DNA from: UBA1205 sp045534635
GTDB taxonomy: Bacteria; Bacteroidota; Bacteroidia; Bacteroidales; WCHB1-69
Length of the DNA: 49,346 bases
Direction of reading: 5' to 3'
NCBI GenBank assembly: GCA_045534635.1
Contig: JAZSKB010000047.1
Span: forward strand, 1-49,346
Every line of letters begins with the position of its first letter. The first letter of the stretch is position 1. Below are positions 14,295-21,717 of this stretch, in pieces. The position numbers were made by a program, and so were the translations under genes. The notes below the pieces were generated by a model, which searched no databases, was not told the origin of the DNA, and saw only the letters and a list, made by a program, of their open reading frames with translations.

Positions 14295-15821
14295 ATGCTA
14301 AAACAAAGTCAAAAAGAAAGACTATTAATGACTCAAAAAATGAGTCCATATCAAATATTACTGATGAAATTGTTGCAAATTCCCTCAGTAATGTTAGAAC
14401 AGCGTATCAATGAGGAGTTAGAATCGAATCCTGCTCTTGTGGAAGTTGACGACAATAGCGATTTTTCTGACGATAACAATGTTGATACATTCAATAAAGA
14501 TGAAAACGCTAATAATGAAAATCTTTCTGAAAACAATAATTTTGAAAATAAAAAAGATTTTCTTGACGAATATTTTTCTGAATATTACGAAGGAGACAAT
14601 ACCCATAAACCTGCACCAAATAATCGTATTTACAACGAAGAATCTGAAAAAGTTTCATACAAAGAAACACTTTATGTTTCTAAAGAATCTTATCAAGAAA
14701 ATTTATTGGAGCAACTTCAATTGGTTCTTTTTGAAAATAACGACGATAAAAAAATTGCGGAATACCTTATTGGTACCATTGATGAAGATGGATATATCTC
14801 TCGTTCAAGTGCAGATATTGCCGACGATATGTTACTTAGTTCCAATATTGTTACAACAAAAGAACACATAGATTATCTCATCAAAAATATTATTCAAAAA
14901 TTAGAACCTATAGGAACAGGAGCTCGTTCTCTTCAAGAATGTTTGCTTATTCAGTTACAACGTGAAGCAAATCCTTCTTCTGAAGCAAAGTTAGCACAAA
15001 TAATTCTTCAAGATTACTTTTACGATTTCACAAAGAAAAATTTAGATAAAATGAAAAAAAATTTATTAGACTATTCCGAACAAGAAATTTCCTCTGCTGT
15101 AGCATATATCATAAACAATTTAAATCCAAAACCAGGAGAAAGTATTACAAGTAATGATTCCAATTCGTTTATTATTCCTGATTTTATCATTTCTATCAAT
15201 GATAGAAAACACTCATTAGACTTGTCTATTCCTCAGGTAAAATTACCAAAATTACGATTGAGTAAACGTTATGCCAATATGTATGAGGAAATTAAACAAA
15301 AATCGCATATTCCCAAAAAAGAACGTAGAGAAGCGATAGATTTTGTTCGACAAAAAGTAGTTTCTGCACAATGGTTTATAGACGCTCTTAATCAAAGAGA
15401 AAATACGCTTTTTGCCACTATGACTGCTATAATGGAAAAACAAAAAGATTTCTTTTTCTCTGGTGATGAAAAAAAACTTAAACCTATGATTCTAAAAGAT
15501 ATTGCAGATATTATTAATGTTGATATTTCTACAGTATCTCGTGTTGTAAGACAAAAATATGTTGAGACTCCTTATGGTATTTTTCCTTTAAGATTCTTCT
15601 TTTCTGAAGCAATGCCTACTTTCGATGGCGATGAAGTTTCTACTCACGAAATCCGTAAAATTATTTTTGATGCTATCAATGAAGAAGATAGAAACAATCC
15701 TTTGACAGATATTCAACTCTATCAAATGCTTAAAGATAACGGATATTTAATTTCAAGACGTACTATTGCAAAATATAGAGAACAATTAGGTTTTCCTATT
15801 GCAAAAATGCGAAAAGAATAA
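14295..15821 (+). CDS. rpoN: RNA polymerase sigma-54 factor
   Basis: 508 aa. Region I is rich in Gln and Leu (SQKERLLMTQKMSPYQILLM, then IPSVMLEQRINEELESNP). An acidic, Asn-rich linker (about 52-110) follows. The core-binding and DNA-binding domains come next (MILKDIADIINVDISTVSRV). The RpoN box RRTIAKYREQLG ends the protein and reads the -24 element. Sigma-54 needs an AAA+ activator, and none is in the window. Four places here carry TTTGGCAC- or TTGGGCAC-type -24/-12-like motifs (695-713, 20493-20511, 39546-39565, 38101-38118). It is followed after one base by tadA, so the two are co-transcribed. Confidence 0.97.
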   Translation: MLKQSQKERLLMTQKMSPYQILLMKLLQIPSVMLEQRINEELESNPALVEVDDNSDFSDDNNVDTFNKDENANNENLSENNNFENKKDFLDEYFSEYYEGDNTHKPAPNNRIYNEESEKVSYKETLYVSKESYQENLLEQLQLVLFENNDDKKIAEYLIGTIDEDGYISRSSADIADDMLLSSNIVTTKEHIDYLIKNIIQKLEPIGTGARSLQECLLIQLQREANPSSEAKLAQIILQDYFYDFTKKNLDKMKKNLLDYSEQEISSAVAYIINNLNPKPGESITSNDSNSFIIPDFIISINDRKHSLDLSIPQVKLPKLRLSKRYANMYEEIKQKSHIPKKERREAIDFVRQKVVSAQWFIDALNQRENTLFATMTAIMEKQKDFFFSGDEKKLKPMILKDIADIINVDISTVSRVVRQKYVETPYGIFPLRFFFSEAMPTFDGDEVSTHEIRKIIFDAINEEDRNNPLTDIQLYQMLKDNGYLISRRTIAKYREQLGFPIAKMRKE

Positions 15822-15822
15822 T

Positions 15823-16257
15823 ATGCTTGACGATAAATATTTTATGCAAAAAGCTCTTGCAGAAGCTATTCTTGCTGCTGAAAAAGGTGAAGTCCCTATC
15901 GGTTGTGTTATAGTTTGCAATGATACTATTATTGCAAAAGCCCACAATCTTACACAAACCTTGCAAGATGTTACCGCTCACGCTGAAATGCAAGCCTTTA
16001 CATCTGCTTCCAATTATCTTGGTGCTAAATATCTTAAAGATTGCACTTTATATGTTACATTAGAACCTTGTCCTATGTGTGCCGGAGCAGCGGCATGGAC
16101 TCAAATTAGCAAAATTGTTTACGGAGCAAAAGATGAAAAACTTGCTCATATCAACAAACAACAATTATTCCACCCTAAAACCCAAATAATTGGGGGTATC
16201 CTCGAAGATGAATGCAAGAATTTATTAAAAAATTTCTTTGCTAATAAACGAAAATAA
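15823..16257 (+). CDS. tadA: tRNA-specific adenosine deaminase
   Basis: 144 aa from ATG 15823, which lies one base after the rpoN stop; an in-frame ATG at 15799 would overlap rpoN and lacks family support. The enzyme converts A34 to inosine in tRNA-Arg. Zinc and catalytic residues are in AHAEMQAF (His53, Glu55) and EPCPMCAGA (Cys83, Cys86). GEVPIGCVIV and KIVYGAKDEK are also typical. It is co-transcribed with rpoN. Confidence 0.95.
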   Translation: MLDDKYFMQKALAEAILAAEKGEVPIGCVIVCNDTIIAKAHNLTQTLQDVTAHAEMQAFTSASNYLGAKYLKDCTLYVTLEPCPMCAGAAAWTQISKIVYGAKDEKLAHINKQQLFHPKTQIIGGILEDECKNLLKNFFANKRK

Positions 16258-16489
16258 ATGATTATGTAATATTTATATTTATAAATCATATTTAGGGCAA
16301 TCATTGCATTTTTTCCTTGAAACAAAATGATTACCAAAGTTTATTTCATGCTTTTTGTTTAAAAAAGGAGGAAATATACTTCATTAAAAAAATATTGATA
16401 TTGAAATAATCTGTACAAATAAAAGAAAGAGAAAAACTGTAGAAAATGAATTTTATAACTCCAACCTATAAAGTTATAAACTACAAAAA
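16258..16489. other. Gap after tadA with no gene
   Basis: Very AT-rich. ATGATT (16258) can pair with AATCAT near 16285, a weak hairpin. TTTATAACTCCAACCTATAAAG near 16452 resembles the IS30-remnant end found elsewhere. No coding frame is supported; a 78-codon hydrophobic minus-strand frame over 16359-16595 mostly reads repeat R1. Confidence 0.5.
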
Positions 16490-16610
16490 TTATGTAACAT
16501 TTTATTCCAAAAAGTGAGATAAAAAGTGGTAAAGTTTTTGGTTTATAAAAATAAAAAAGCATTTCAACATTTATATAAAATAGTTGAGAGTGCATAATAT
16601 TTGTTAAAAA
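16490..16610. repeat. Dispersed repeat R, copy 1 (long form)
   Basis: Begins TATGTAACATTTTATTCCAA, contains AAAAAGTGAGATAAAAAGTGG and AAAGTTTTTGGTTTATAA, and ends with a hairpin. The whole 110 bases align with copy 3 at 24423-24530. The middle matches copy 5 at 39824-39876, including GGTAAAGTTTTTGGTT, which the other copies lack. Confidence 0.8.
16553..16593 (-). terminator. Terminator of the purD-Omp85 operon, inside repeat R1
   Basis: On the minus strand GCACTCTCAAC pairs imperfectly with GTTGAAATGC across a 14-base loop and is followed by TTTTTT. It lies 72 bases after the Omp85 stop. The same structure recurs in R3. Confidence 0.65.
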
Positions 16611-16664
16611 AATACAATTTTAGACATATTTTTAAACAAAAACGTATTAAAAGACTCTGTTTTT

Positions 16665-18416
16665 TTAAAAAACAGCAGTATAACCAAAATTTATTTTTCC
16701 AGAAGCAAATTTAATAGGATTGCCTAATTGTTTTCCTAATGCATAGTTGAGAGAAAAAATTCCAGCTTTGGTATCAAATGCAATGCCGATGCCAAATCCA
16801 AAAGGGAAATCACTGCGATAATTGTTAGTTAACCTTTTTTCGTATCCTGCAAAATCAAAAAATGCTTGTAAATAAGATTTTTTAGCAAAAAGAAAACGAA
16901 TTTCATTGTTAATAATAAAATACGAAGAAGCATAAATAGATTGGTGGTCGAATCCACGTAATGAATTTAGTCCACCTATTTTAAATAATTCATTTTCACA
17001 TAAAGTAGGACTTTGCAAATAAGCAGATTTTAAAGCGATAACCCACGTCCAGCGTTTTTTTATAGGAAAATACAAATCAGCATTTATTATTGCTTTAATT
17101 TGTGTAGATTTTGTTTGTATGCCATTGTATAATTCTTGCGGAATATTGATGTTTTTTTGTATCATTTTTTTTCCTATTGCTGTATTTATTTCTATATTGT
17201 ATCCTTTTCGAGGATTGAAAATATAATCTAAATGTTTGAAATTCAAAGATAAACCATACCAATTGATAGTATAATCTAAATTTTGAGGCAAAAATGTTAG
17301 AAATTGTAGATTTTGATTGTTAATAAGTTGAGAATTTTGGTATTCGTAATATGTTCTTACATAGCCATTTTCCCAAGCATAATAGCGAACACCTGCCACA
17401 ATATCTAAATTAAGATAAGAAGTATCGCGTTTTTCTAAAGCAAAACAAGCGTCAATTGCAAAAGAAGAATAAAATAAATACGGAAAATCAACAGAAAGAT
17501 TTAATGTTTGTGATTGAATTTGAATACGTTTCCAAGAAAGTTGAATGTTTTCACCGATATGAAAAATGTTATTTAAGTTTAAATCAAGATTTCCAGTAAA
17601 AAGTAATTTTCCAGAGGTTTCATCATTGGGAACTAAGCCTAAAAATCCCTCAAAACGATTGATTTTGTTTTTATCAGCAAAAATGTATAATGCTGCTTTA
17701 TCTTCGGAAAATACTACGCCATTAGGTCGTGTAAGTTGAATATAATTTAAATTTTGTAAACGAGAATAAACCTTATTTATATTATCTGTTTGATAAGGTT
17801 TTTTGCGTTTTAATTTCAAATAGCCGTACAAAAAACTGTTGGCAAGACGAGCATTCCCATCTAAAACAATGCTATCCAAAACAATAAAATTGTTTTTTTC
17901 AATATCAACACAGACTTTAAAACCAGAAAAAGTCGGTTGCATTTCTGAGATTTGAACACTCGCAAAAGGATAGCCATTATTGCTTAGAAAAACAACAATA
18001 TTATCGTTAAGTTGCAATAAATCAGGTATGGTAATTATTTGTTTAGTCAAGTGTTTTTCTATTTTTAGTGATTGCAATTCTGTAGAGTCCAAATCTATAT
18101 AATTGAAATCAACAGAAGAAATTTTCATATTGTTTCCAACAAAAATAGTTGCTTGATAAAATAGACCTTCGTTCCAAATACTATCAATACAAGCCGAAGT
18201 ATAATGAAATTTATGTAAAGTTAAAATTTGTTTATTGAGAAAATTATGAATAGCCTTTTCCGATTTAAAATTGTTTTTTATAGGTAAAACAATTTTATTA
18301 ATCTCCTCATTATTAGTATTATAATTTATTTGCAATTGATATTGAGCAAATAAAAAAGTTGTTGAAAAAAACAATAAAACAAACAATATCCCTTTTTTAT
18401 AAAGAAGAGACATCAT
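16665..18416 (-). CDS. Omp85/BamA-superfamily outer-membrane protein
   Basis: 583 aa. The signal peptide is GILFVLLFFSTTFLFAQ. The N-terminal half has POTRA-like beta-alpha stretches (NIVVFLSNNGYPFASVQIS, then DSIVLDGNARLANSFLYGYL). From about residue 260 a beta-barrel follows, with the Omp85 hallmark GLNSLRGFD and a barrel-closing FPFGFGIGIAFDTKAGIFSL. The family inserts or exports outer-membrane and surface proteins. At under 600 residues it is shorter than BamA, so it is an accessory member rather than the essential assembly factor. It starts 3 bases after the PorT-like gene and shares its transcript with purD. Confidence 0.82.
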   Translation of the reverse strand: MMSLLYKKGILFVLLFFSTTFLFAQYQLQINYNTNNEEINKIVLPIKNNFKSEKAIHNFLNKQILTLHKFHYTSACIDSIWNEGLFYQATIFVGNNMKISSVDFNYIDLDSTELQSLKIEKHLTKQIITIPDLLQLNDNIVVFLSNNGYPFASVQISEMQPTFSGFKVCVDIEKNNFIVLDSIVLDGNARLANSFLYGYLKLKRKKPYQTDNINKVYSRLQNLNYIQLTRPNGVVFSEDKAALYIFADKNKINRFEGFLGLVPNDETSGKLLFTGNLDLNLNNIFHIGENIQLSWKRIQIQSQTLNLSVDFPYLFYSSFAIDACFALEKRDTSYLNLDIVAGVRYYAWENGYVRTYYEYQNSQLINNQNLQFLTFLPQNLDYTINWYGLSLNFKHLDYIFNPRKGYNIEINTAIGKKMIQKNINIPQELYNGIQTKSTQIKAIINADLYFPIKKRWTWVIALKSAYLQSPTLCENELFKIGGLNSLRGFDHQSIYASSYFIINNEIRFLFAKKSYLQAFFDFAGYEKRLTNNYRSDFPFGFGIGIAFDTKAGIFSLNYALGKQLGNPIKFASGKINFGYTAVF

Positions 18417-18419
18417 ATA

Positions 18420-19043
18420 TTAAAATTGATAATAGAAAAATGCAACAAAAGCATTGTTCCACATGTTAAGACTTAATTTTCGATAACCGCGAGCCACAGC
18501 GTTTCTTCCAATAGGAGAAAGAGAATAATTGAAACGTACACCAAATCCATAATGTTCTCGAATACAATAAGATATTCCTGCAATTCCTCCAAGTTCAAAA
18601 AGATGAAATTTACTTTGGTTTTCAATTTCTATATCGTTTAAAATTTCTTTGGCATCGACTAAAAAATTGAATGAAGGACCAATTTCCACCCATAAATTTT
18701 TCCAAGGATTCCAACCTAATAACAACGGAACTTCTATTTGATGAAGCGATATTTTATAAAAATAAGAACCCGTGTATTTTCGACTACCTTTTTGAGCATA
18801 ATTGATTTCCATTTGTAATTGTAAATTATACTTTTCAAAAGGTAAAGTAGCAAAAGAACCAACAAAAAGTCCTATTTTGTTGTAACCTGCTTGGTCGTCA
18901 CCGTCTACCTGAGATATTACCCCTCCAACTTGAAAACCGCCTTTAATTTTTTGTGCATTAATGGGGTTTACAATTAATAAAAACAATATTAATCCGAAGA
19001 TTTTTTGCCTTTTATAATTTAAGCAAATCTTTGCCAATATCAT
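18420..19043 (-). CDS. PorT-like outer-membrane beta-barrel protein
   Basis: 207 aa from ATG 19043. A further in-frame ATG at 19082 would extend 70 bases into purD and precede an unneeded stretch, so I take the later one, which still overlaps purD by 32 bases. The signal peptide KIFGLILFLLIVNPINAQ is followed by KIKGGFQVGGVISQVDGDD and alternating beta strands (EVPLLLGWNPWKNLWVEIG, FGVRFNYSLSP). This fits the PorT/OMP_b-brl family. PorT in gliding and pathogenic relatives takes part in type IX secretion, but many paralogues do not, and no other type IX gene is here. The Omp85 gene is 3 bases downstream, so the pair may act together. Confidence 0.68.
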   Translation of the reverse strand: MILAKICLNYKRQKIFGLILFLLIVNPINAQKIKGGFQVGGVISQVDGDDQAGYNKIGLFVGSFATLPFEKYNLQLQMEINYAQKGSRKYTGSYFYKISLHQIEVPLLLGWNPWKNLWVEIGPSFNFLVDAKEILNDIEIENQSKFHLFELGGIAGISYCIREHYGFGVRFNYSLSPIGRNAVARGYRKLSLNMWNNAFVAFFYYQF

Positions 19044-20295
19044 GACGATAATATTTTTTGTCAAATTGAATTTTTTCAGCATTTTTGTTTGATAATGCTA
19101 AAGATTCTTCTAAATTGTTGCCTAAAGAAGTTATTACAAGAACTCTTCCTCCAGATGTTATAAGTTTCTGATTATCATTTAATTTTGTTCCAGCATGAAA
19201 TATTTTACTATCGGAAACATTTTCTATGCCTGTTATTTCTTTTCCTTTTTCGTAATTTTCAGGATAACCACCAGAAACTAAAACTATACTTGTTGCACAT
19301 TGTTTTGAAATAGAAATATTTGCTTGAGACAATGTGCCTTTTTCTGTATGCACAAAAAGTTCTACTAAATCACTTTCAATCCGAGGCATTATTGATTGTG
19401 TTTCTGGGTCTCCCATTCTTACATTGTATTCTATTACGTATGGGTTTCCATCAACGTTCATTAAACCAATGAAAATAAATCCTTTATAAGTAATTTTTCG
19501 TTGTTGAATGCCATAAATAGTTGGTTTAATAATTTGATTTTCAATCTTTTGCATAAAAGCGTCATCAACAAAAGGAACGGGAGAAACCGAACCCATACCA
19601 CCTGTATTAAGTCCTGTATCTTGTTCTCCGATACGTTTGTAATCTTTTGCAGAAGGTAAAACGATATAAGATTGTCCATCGGTAAGAACAAAAACAGATA
19701 ATTCAATACCTTTAAGAAATTGTTCGATTACTACTTTTTGTCCTGCTTGACCAAATTTATTGTCAAAGAACATAGAATGAAGTTCTTGTTTTGCCTCTTC
19801 TATAGAAGAAGAAATGATAACACCTTTACCCGCTGCCAATCCATCGGCTTTAAGTACATACGGTGGTTTCAATGTATGTAAAAATTGGATTGCTTGTTCG
19901 TATTGATTTGCATTAAAACTTTTGTAAGATGCTGTTGGAATATTAAATTCTTGCATAAATGCTTTTGCAAAATCTTTACTTCCTTCCAATTGAGCACCAA
20001 GTTTTGAAGGTCCTATTACTATTACATCTTTGCAATCGGGACAAGATTTTAAAATATCGTAAATACCATTAACCAATGCTTGTTCTGGACCAACAACAAC
20101 CATATCAATATGATTGTCTATCACAAATTGTTTTATCGCTTCAATATCTGTATCGGAAATGTTAACATTGGTACCACATTGGTTTGTGCCAGCATTGCCA
20201 GGAGCAATAAATAAATGTGAACAAAGAGGACTTTGTGCTATCTTCCATGCTAATGCGTGTTCTCTACCTCCGGACCCTAAAAGTAATATCTTCAT
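19012..20295 (-). CDS. purD: Phosphoribosylamine-glycine ligase
   Basis: 427 aa, full length. It joins phosphoribosylamine and glycine with ATP, step two of purine synthesis. The N-terminal MKILLLGSGGREHALAWKI is diagnostic, followed by FIAPGNAGTNQCGTNVNI. The ATP-grasp part shows YVLKADGLAAGKGV and VIEYNVRMGDPETQSIMPRI, with metal ligands in the latter. It is first in an operon with two outer-membrane protein genes, an arrangement unrelated to purines. Promoter TACTTTTG at 20323-20330. Confidence 0.97.
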   Translation of the reverse strand: MKILLLGSGGREHALAWKIAQSPLCSHLFIAPGNAGTNQCGTNVNISDTDIEAIKQFVIDNHIDMVVVGPEQALVNGIYDILKSCPDCKDVIVIGPSKLGAQLEGSKDFAKAFMQEFNIPTASYKSFNANQYEQAIQFLHTLKPPYVLKADGLAAGKGVIISSSIEEAKQELHSMFFDNKFGQAGQKVVIEQFLKGIELSVFVLTDGQSYIVLPSAKDYKRIGEQDTGLNTGGMGSVSPVPFVDDAFMQKIENQIIKPTIYGIQQRKITYKGFIFIGLMNVDGNPYVIEYNVRMGDPETQSIMPRIESDLVELFVHTEKGTLSQANISISKQCATSIVLVSGGYPENYEKGKEITGIENVSDSKIFHAGTKLNDNQKLITSGGRVLVITSLGNNLEESLALSNKNAEKIQFDKKYYRHDIGKDLLKL

Positions 20296-20322
20296 ATTTC
20301 TATTTATTTAATTCTTAAAAAG

Positions 20323-20330
20323 CAAAAGTA
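20323..20330 (-). promoter_or_regulatory. Bacteroidetes -7 element (TACTTTTG) for purD
   Basis: The minus strand reads TACTTTTGC, 28 bases before the purD ATG. It lies about 50 bases from the outer edge of repeat module B on the opposite strand. Confidence 0.65.
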
Positions 20331-20492
20331 GCATTTTTTTATGAATATTTTGAATGTTAGAAAAAATCATGAAAATTCCTAAAAAAACCAACACAAACTT
20401 TTCTTGCTGAAAATTAGCATATTAAAGAAATTTAAAAAAGTTTTAAATTTTGCAAAAAAATTTTTTTCACTTTTTCATCAAAAATCGACCAC

Positions 20493-20511
20493 TTTGGCAC
20501 AATATTTGTTG
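20493..20511 (+). promoter_or_regulatory. Sigma-54-like -24/-12 promoter, module B
   Basis: TTTGGCACAATATTTGTTG is identical to copy A, with GG-N10-GT spacing. It now points at a decayed frame. Confidence 0.45.
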
Positions 20512-20547
20512 TGTATAAAACGTTGAATAATAACAATATGCTAAAAA

Positions 20548-20660
20548 ATGAATGTTTATAAAAAACATACCCAAAAACCGCTTGTAACTACCTGATAGAC
20601 AGCAGTATTAAGGACTGTTTATAGTGTGTTGTTTTGAGGCTCGTTATTACAAGCTACCTG
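20548..20660 (+). pseudogene. Decayed start of an RHS-core ORF
   Basis: ATG at 20548 gives MNVYKKHTQK, nearly the same leader as the RHS ORF at 657. A one-base loss relative to that copy (AAAACCGC against AAAATCGC with one A fewer) shifts the frame to a TGA after 15 codons. In the alternative frame the matching DNA continues to FEARYY and then loses similarity completely. No RHS core follows. This is a 5' remnant of a second cassette. Confidence 0.75.
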
Positions 20661-20731
20661 CATTAAATTAAACATTTGTAATGCAAATAATAAAATTTCT
20701 ATCTAAGAAGTAATAAAAAATACCCAAACCC

Positions 20732-20768
20732 TGTAATATTTTGTTCCAAAAAGTGTGATATTTTTGGC
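20732..20768. repeat. Dispersed repeat R, copy 2
   Basis: TGTAATATTTTGTTCCAAAA then AGTGTGATATTTTTGG. It lies about 72 bases after the decayed RHS leader and 39 bases from the pyrD stop. Confidence 0.8.
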
Positions 20769-20785
20769 TTTGGTGGGATGTAAAC

Positions 20786-20808
20786 TATAACCTTTGCTTG
20801 TTGAATTT
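20786..20808 (+). repeat. Short repeat TATAACCTTTGCTTGTTGAA
   Basis: Matches 49165-49185 (TATAACTTTGCTTGTTGATT) and loosely the IS30-remnant ends (TATAACTTTCCAAGTTGAAT). It overlaps the pyrD stop codon. Confidence 0.5.
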
Positions 20809-21715
20809 ATCTTATAATAGCAATAATATCTTTTACAGATTGAATATTTTTTCTTTCCAAATAATCGTTGATACCATCAACAACTTTGATAGTTATTTGA
20901 GGGTCAATAAAATTAGCCGTTCCGATTTGTATTGCAGTAGCCCCAGCCAATAAAAATTCTATAGCATCTGTTGCAGAACAAATTCCTCCTAATCCAATAA
21001 TAGGAATAGAAATAGCTTTGCTTACTTGCCAAACCATTCTAAGAGCGATAGGTTTTACACAAGGACCTGATAATCCACCTGTAATCGTTGACAATATTGG
21101 CTTTTGTTTTTCTGCATCTATAGCCATTCCCATTAAAGTATTGATTAAAGAAACTGCATCAGCACCGCTATCTTGAACTGATTGAGCAATAGAAACAATA
21201 TCTGTAACATTTGGAGATAATTTAACTATCAAAGTTTTATGATAAACTTTACGAACAGCGGAAACAACATCTTGTGCTGCTTGACAAGAAGTCCCAAAAG
21301 CCATACCGCCTTGTTTGACATTAGGACAAGAAATATTTAATTCTATGGCAGGAATAGCATTAAGAGTATCAATTTTTTCGGCAACAGCAACGTAATCACT
21401 AATAGAAGAACCCGAAACGTTAACTATAATATTGGTATCCAAATGTTTAATTCGTGGATAAATATGTTCAATAAAATAATCAACACCTTTGTTTTGTAAT
21501 CCAACAGCGTTGAGCATACCCGAAGGAGTTTCTGCCATACGCGGATAATCGTTTCCTTCGCGTGGGTGTATCGTAGTACCTTTGACAATAAAACCTCCTA
21601 AACGATTGAGGTCTATAAAGTCCATAAATTCTTCACCATATCCAAATGTTCCTGAAGCCGTCAAAACAGGATTTTTGAGATGTAAGTTACCTATATTTAC
21701 AGATAAATTTGCCAT
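20807..21715 (-). CDS. pyrD: Dihydroorotate dehydrogenase, class 1B catalytic subunit
   Basis: 302 aa. It oxidises dihydroorotate to orotate in pyrimidine synthesis. NPVLTASGTFGYG (15-27), NVSGSSISDYV, ELNISCPNVKQGG with the class 1 catalytic Cys in a SCQAAQ-type region, VKLSPNVTDI and IPIIGLGGICSATDAIEFLL (flavin phosphate site) all fit. Class 1B enzymes work with an iron-sulfur subunit PyrK, which is not next to it here. It begins 2 bases after the stop of the ligase/acyltransferase fusion and shares its transcript. Its stop overlaps a short dispersed repeat. Confidence 0.94.
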   Translation of the reverse strand: MANLSVNIGNLHLKNPVLTASGTFGYGEEFMDFIDLNRLGGFIVKGTTIHPREGNDYPRMAETPSGMLNAVGLQNKGVDYFIEHIYPRIKHLDTNIIVNVSGSSISDYVAVAEKIDTLNAIPAIELNISCPNVKQGGMAFGTSCQAAQDVVSAVRKVYHKTLIVKLSPNVTDIVSIAQSVQDSGADAVSLINTLMGMAIDAEKQKPILSTITGGLSGPCVKPIALRMVWQVSKAISIPIIGLGGICSATDAIEFLLAGATAIQIGTANFIDPQITIKVVDGINDYLERKNIQSVKDIIAIIR

Positions 21716-21717
21716 AT

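Larger units (their letters stand above)
20378..20660 (+). repeat. Module copy B: upstream region and leader of a decayed RHS cassette
   Basis: It begins CCTAAAAAAACCAACACAAA and includes the A/T tract, CGACCACTTTGGCACAATAT, GTTGAATAATAACAATATG and the leader and DNA up to GAGGCTCGTTATTAC. It aligns along its full length with copy A (552-829, minus) and in its first 160 bases with copy C (39430-39590). Confidence 0.85.

Noticed and set aside
16359..16595. 78-codon hydrophobic frame on the minus strand
   Set aside because: It lies over repeat R1 and its terminator; the matching R3 sequence does not preserve the frame. Composition (Phe, Tyr, Leu) is what AT-rich DNA gives.
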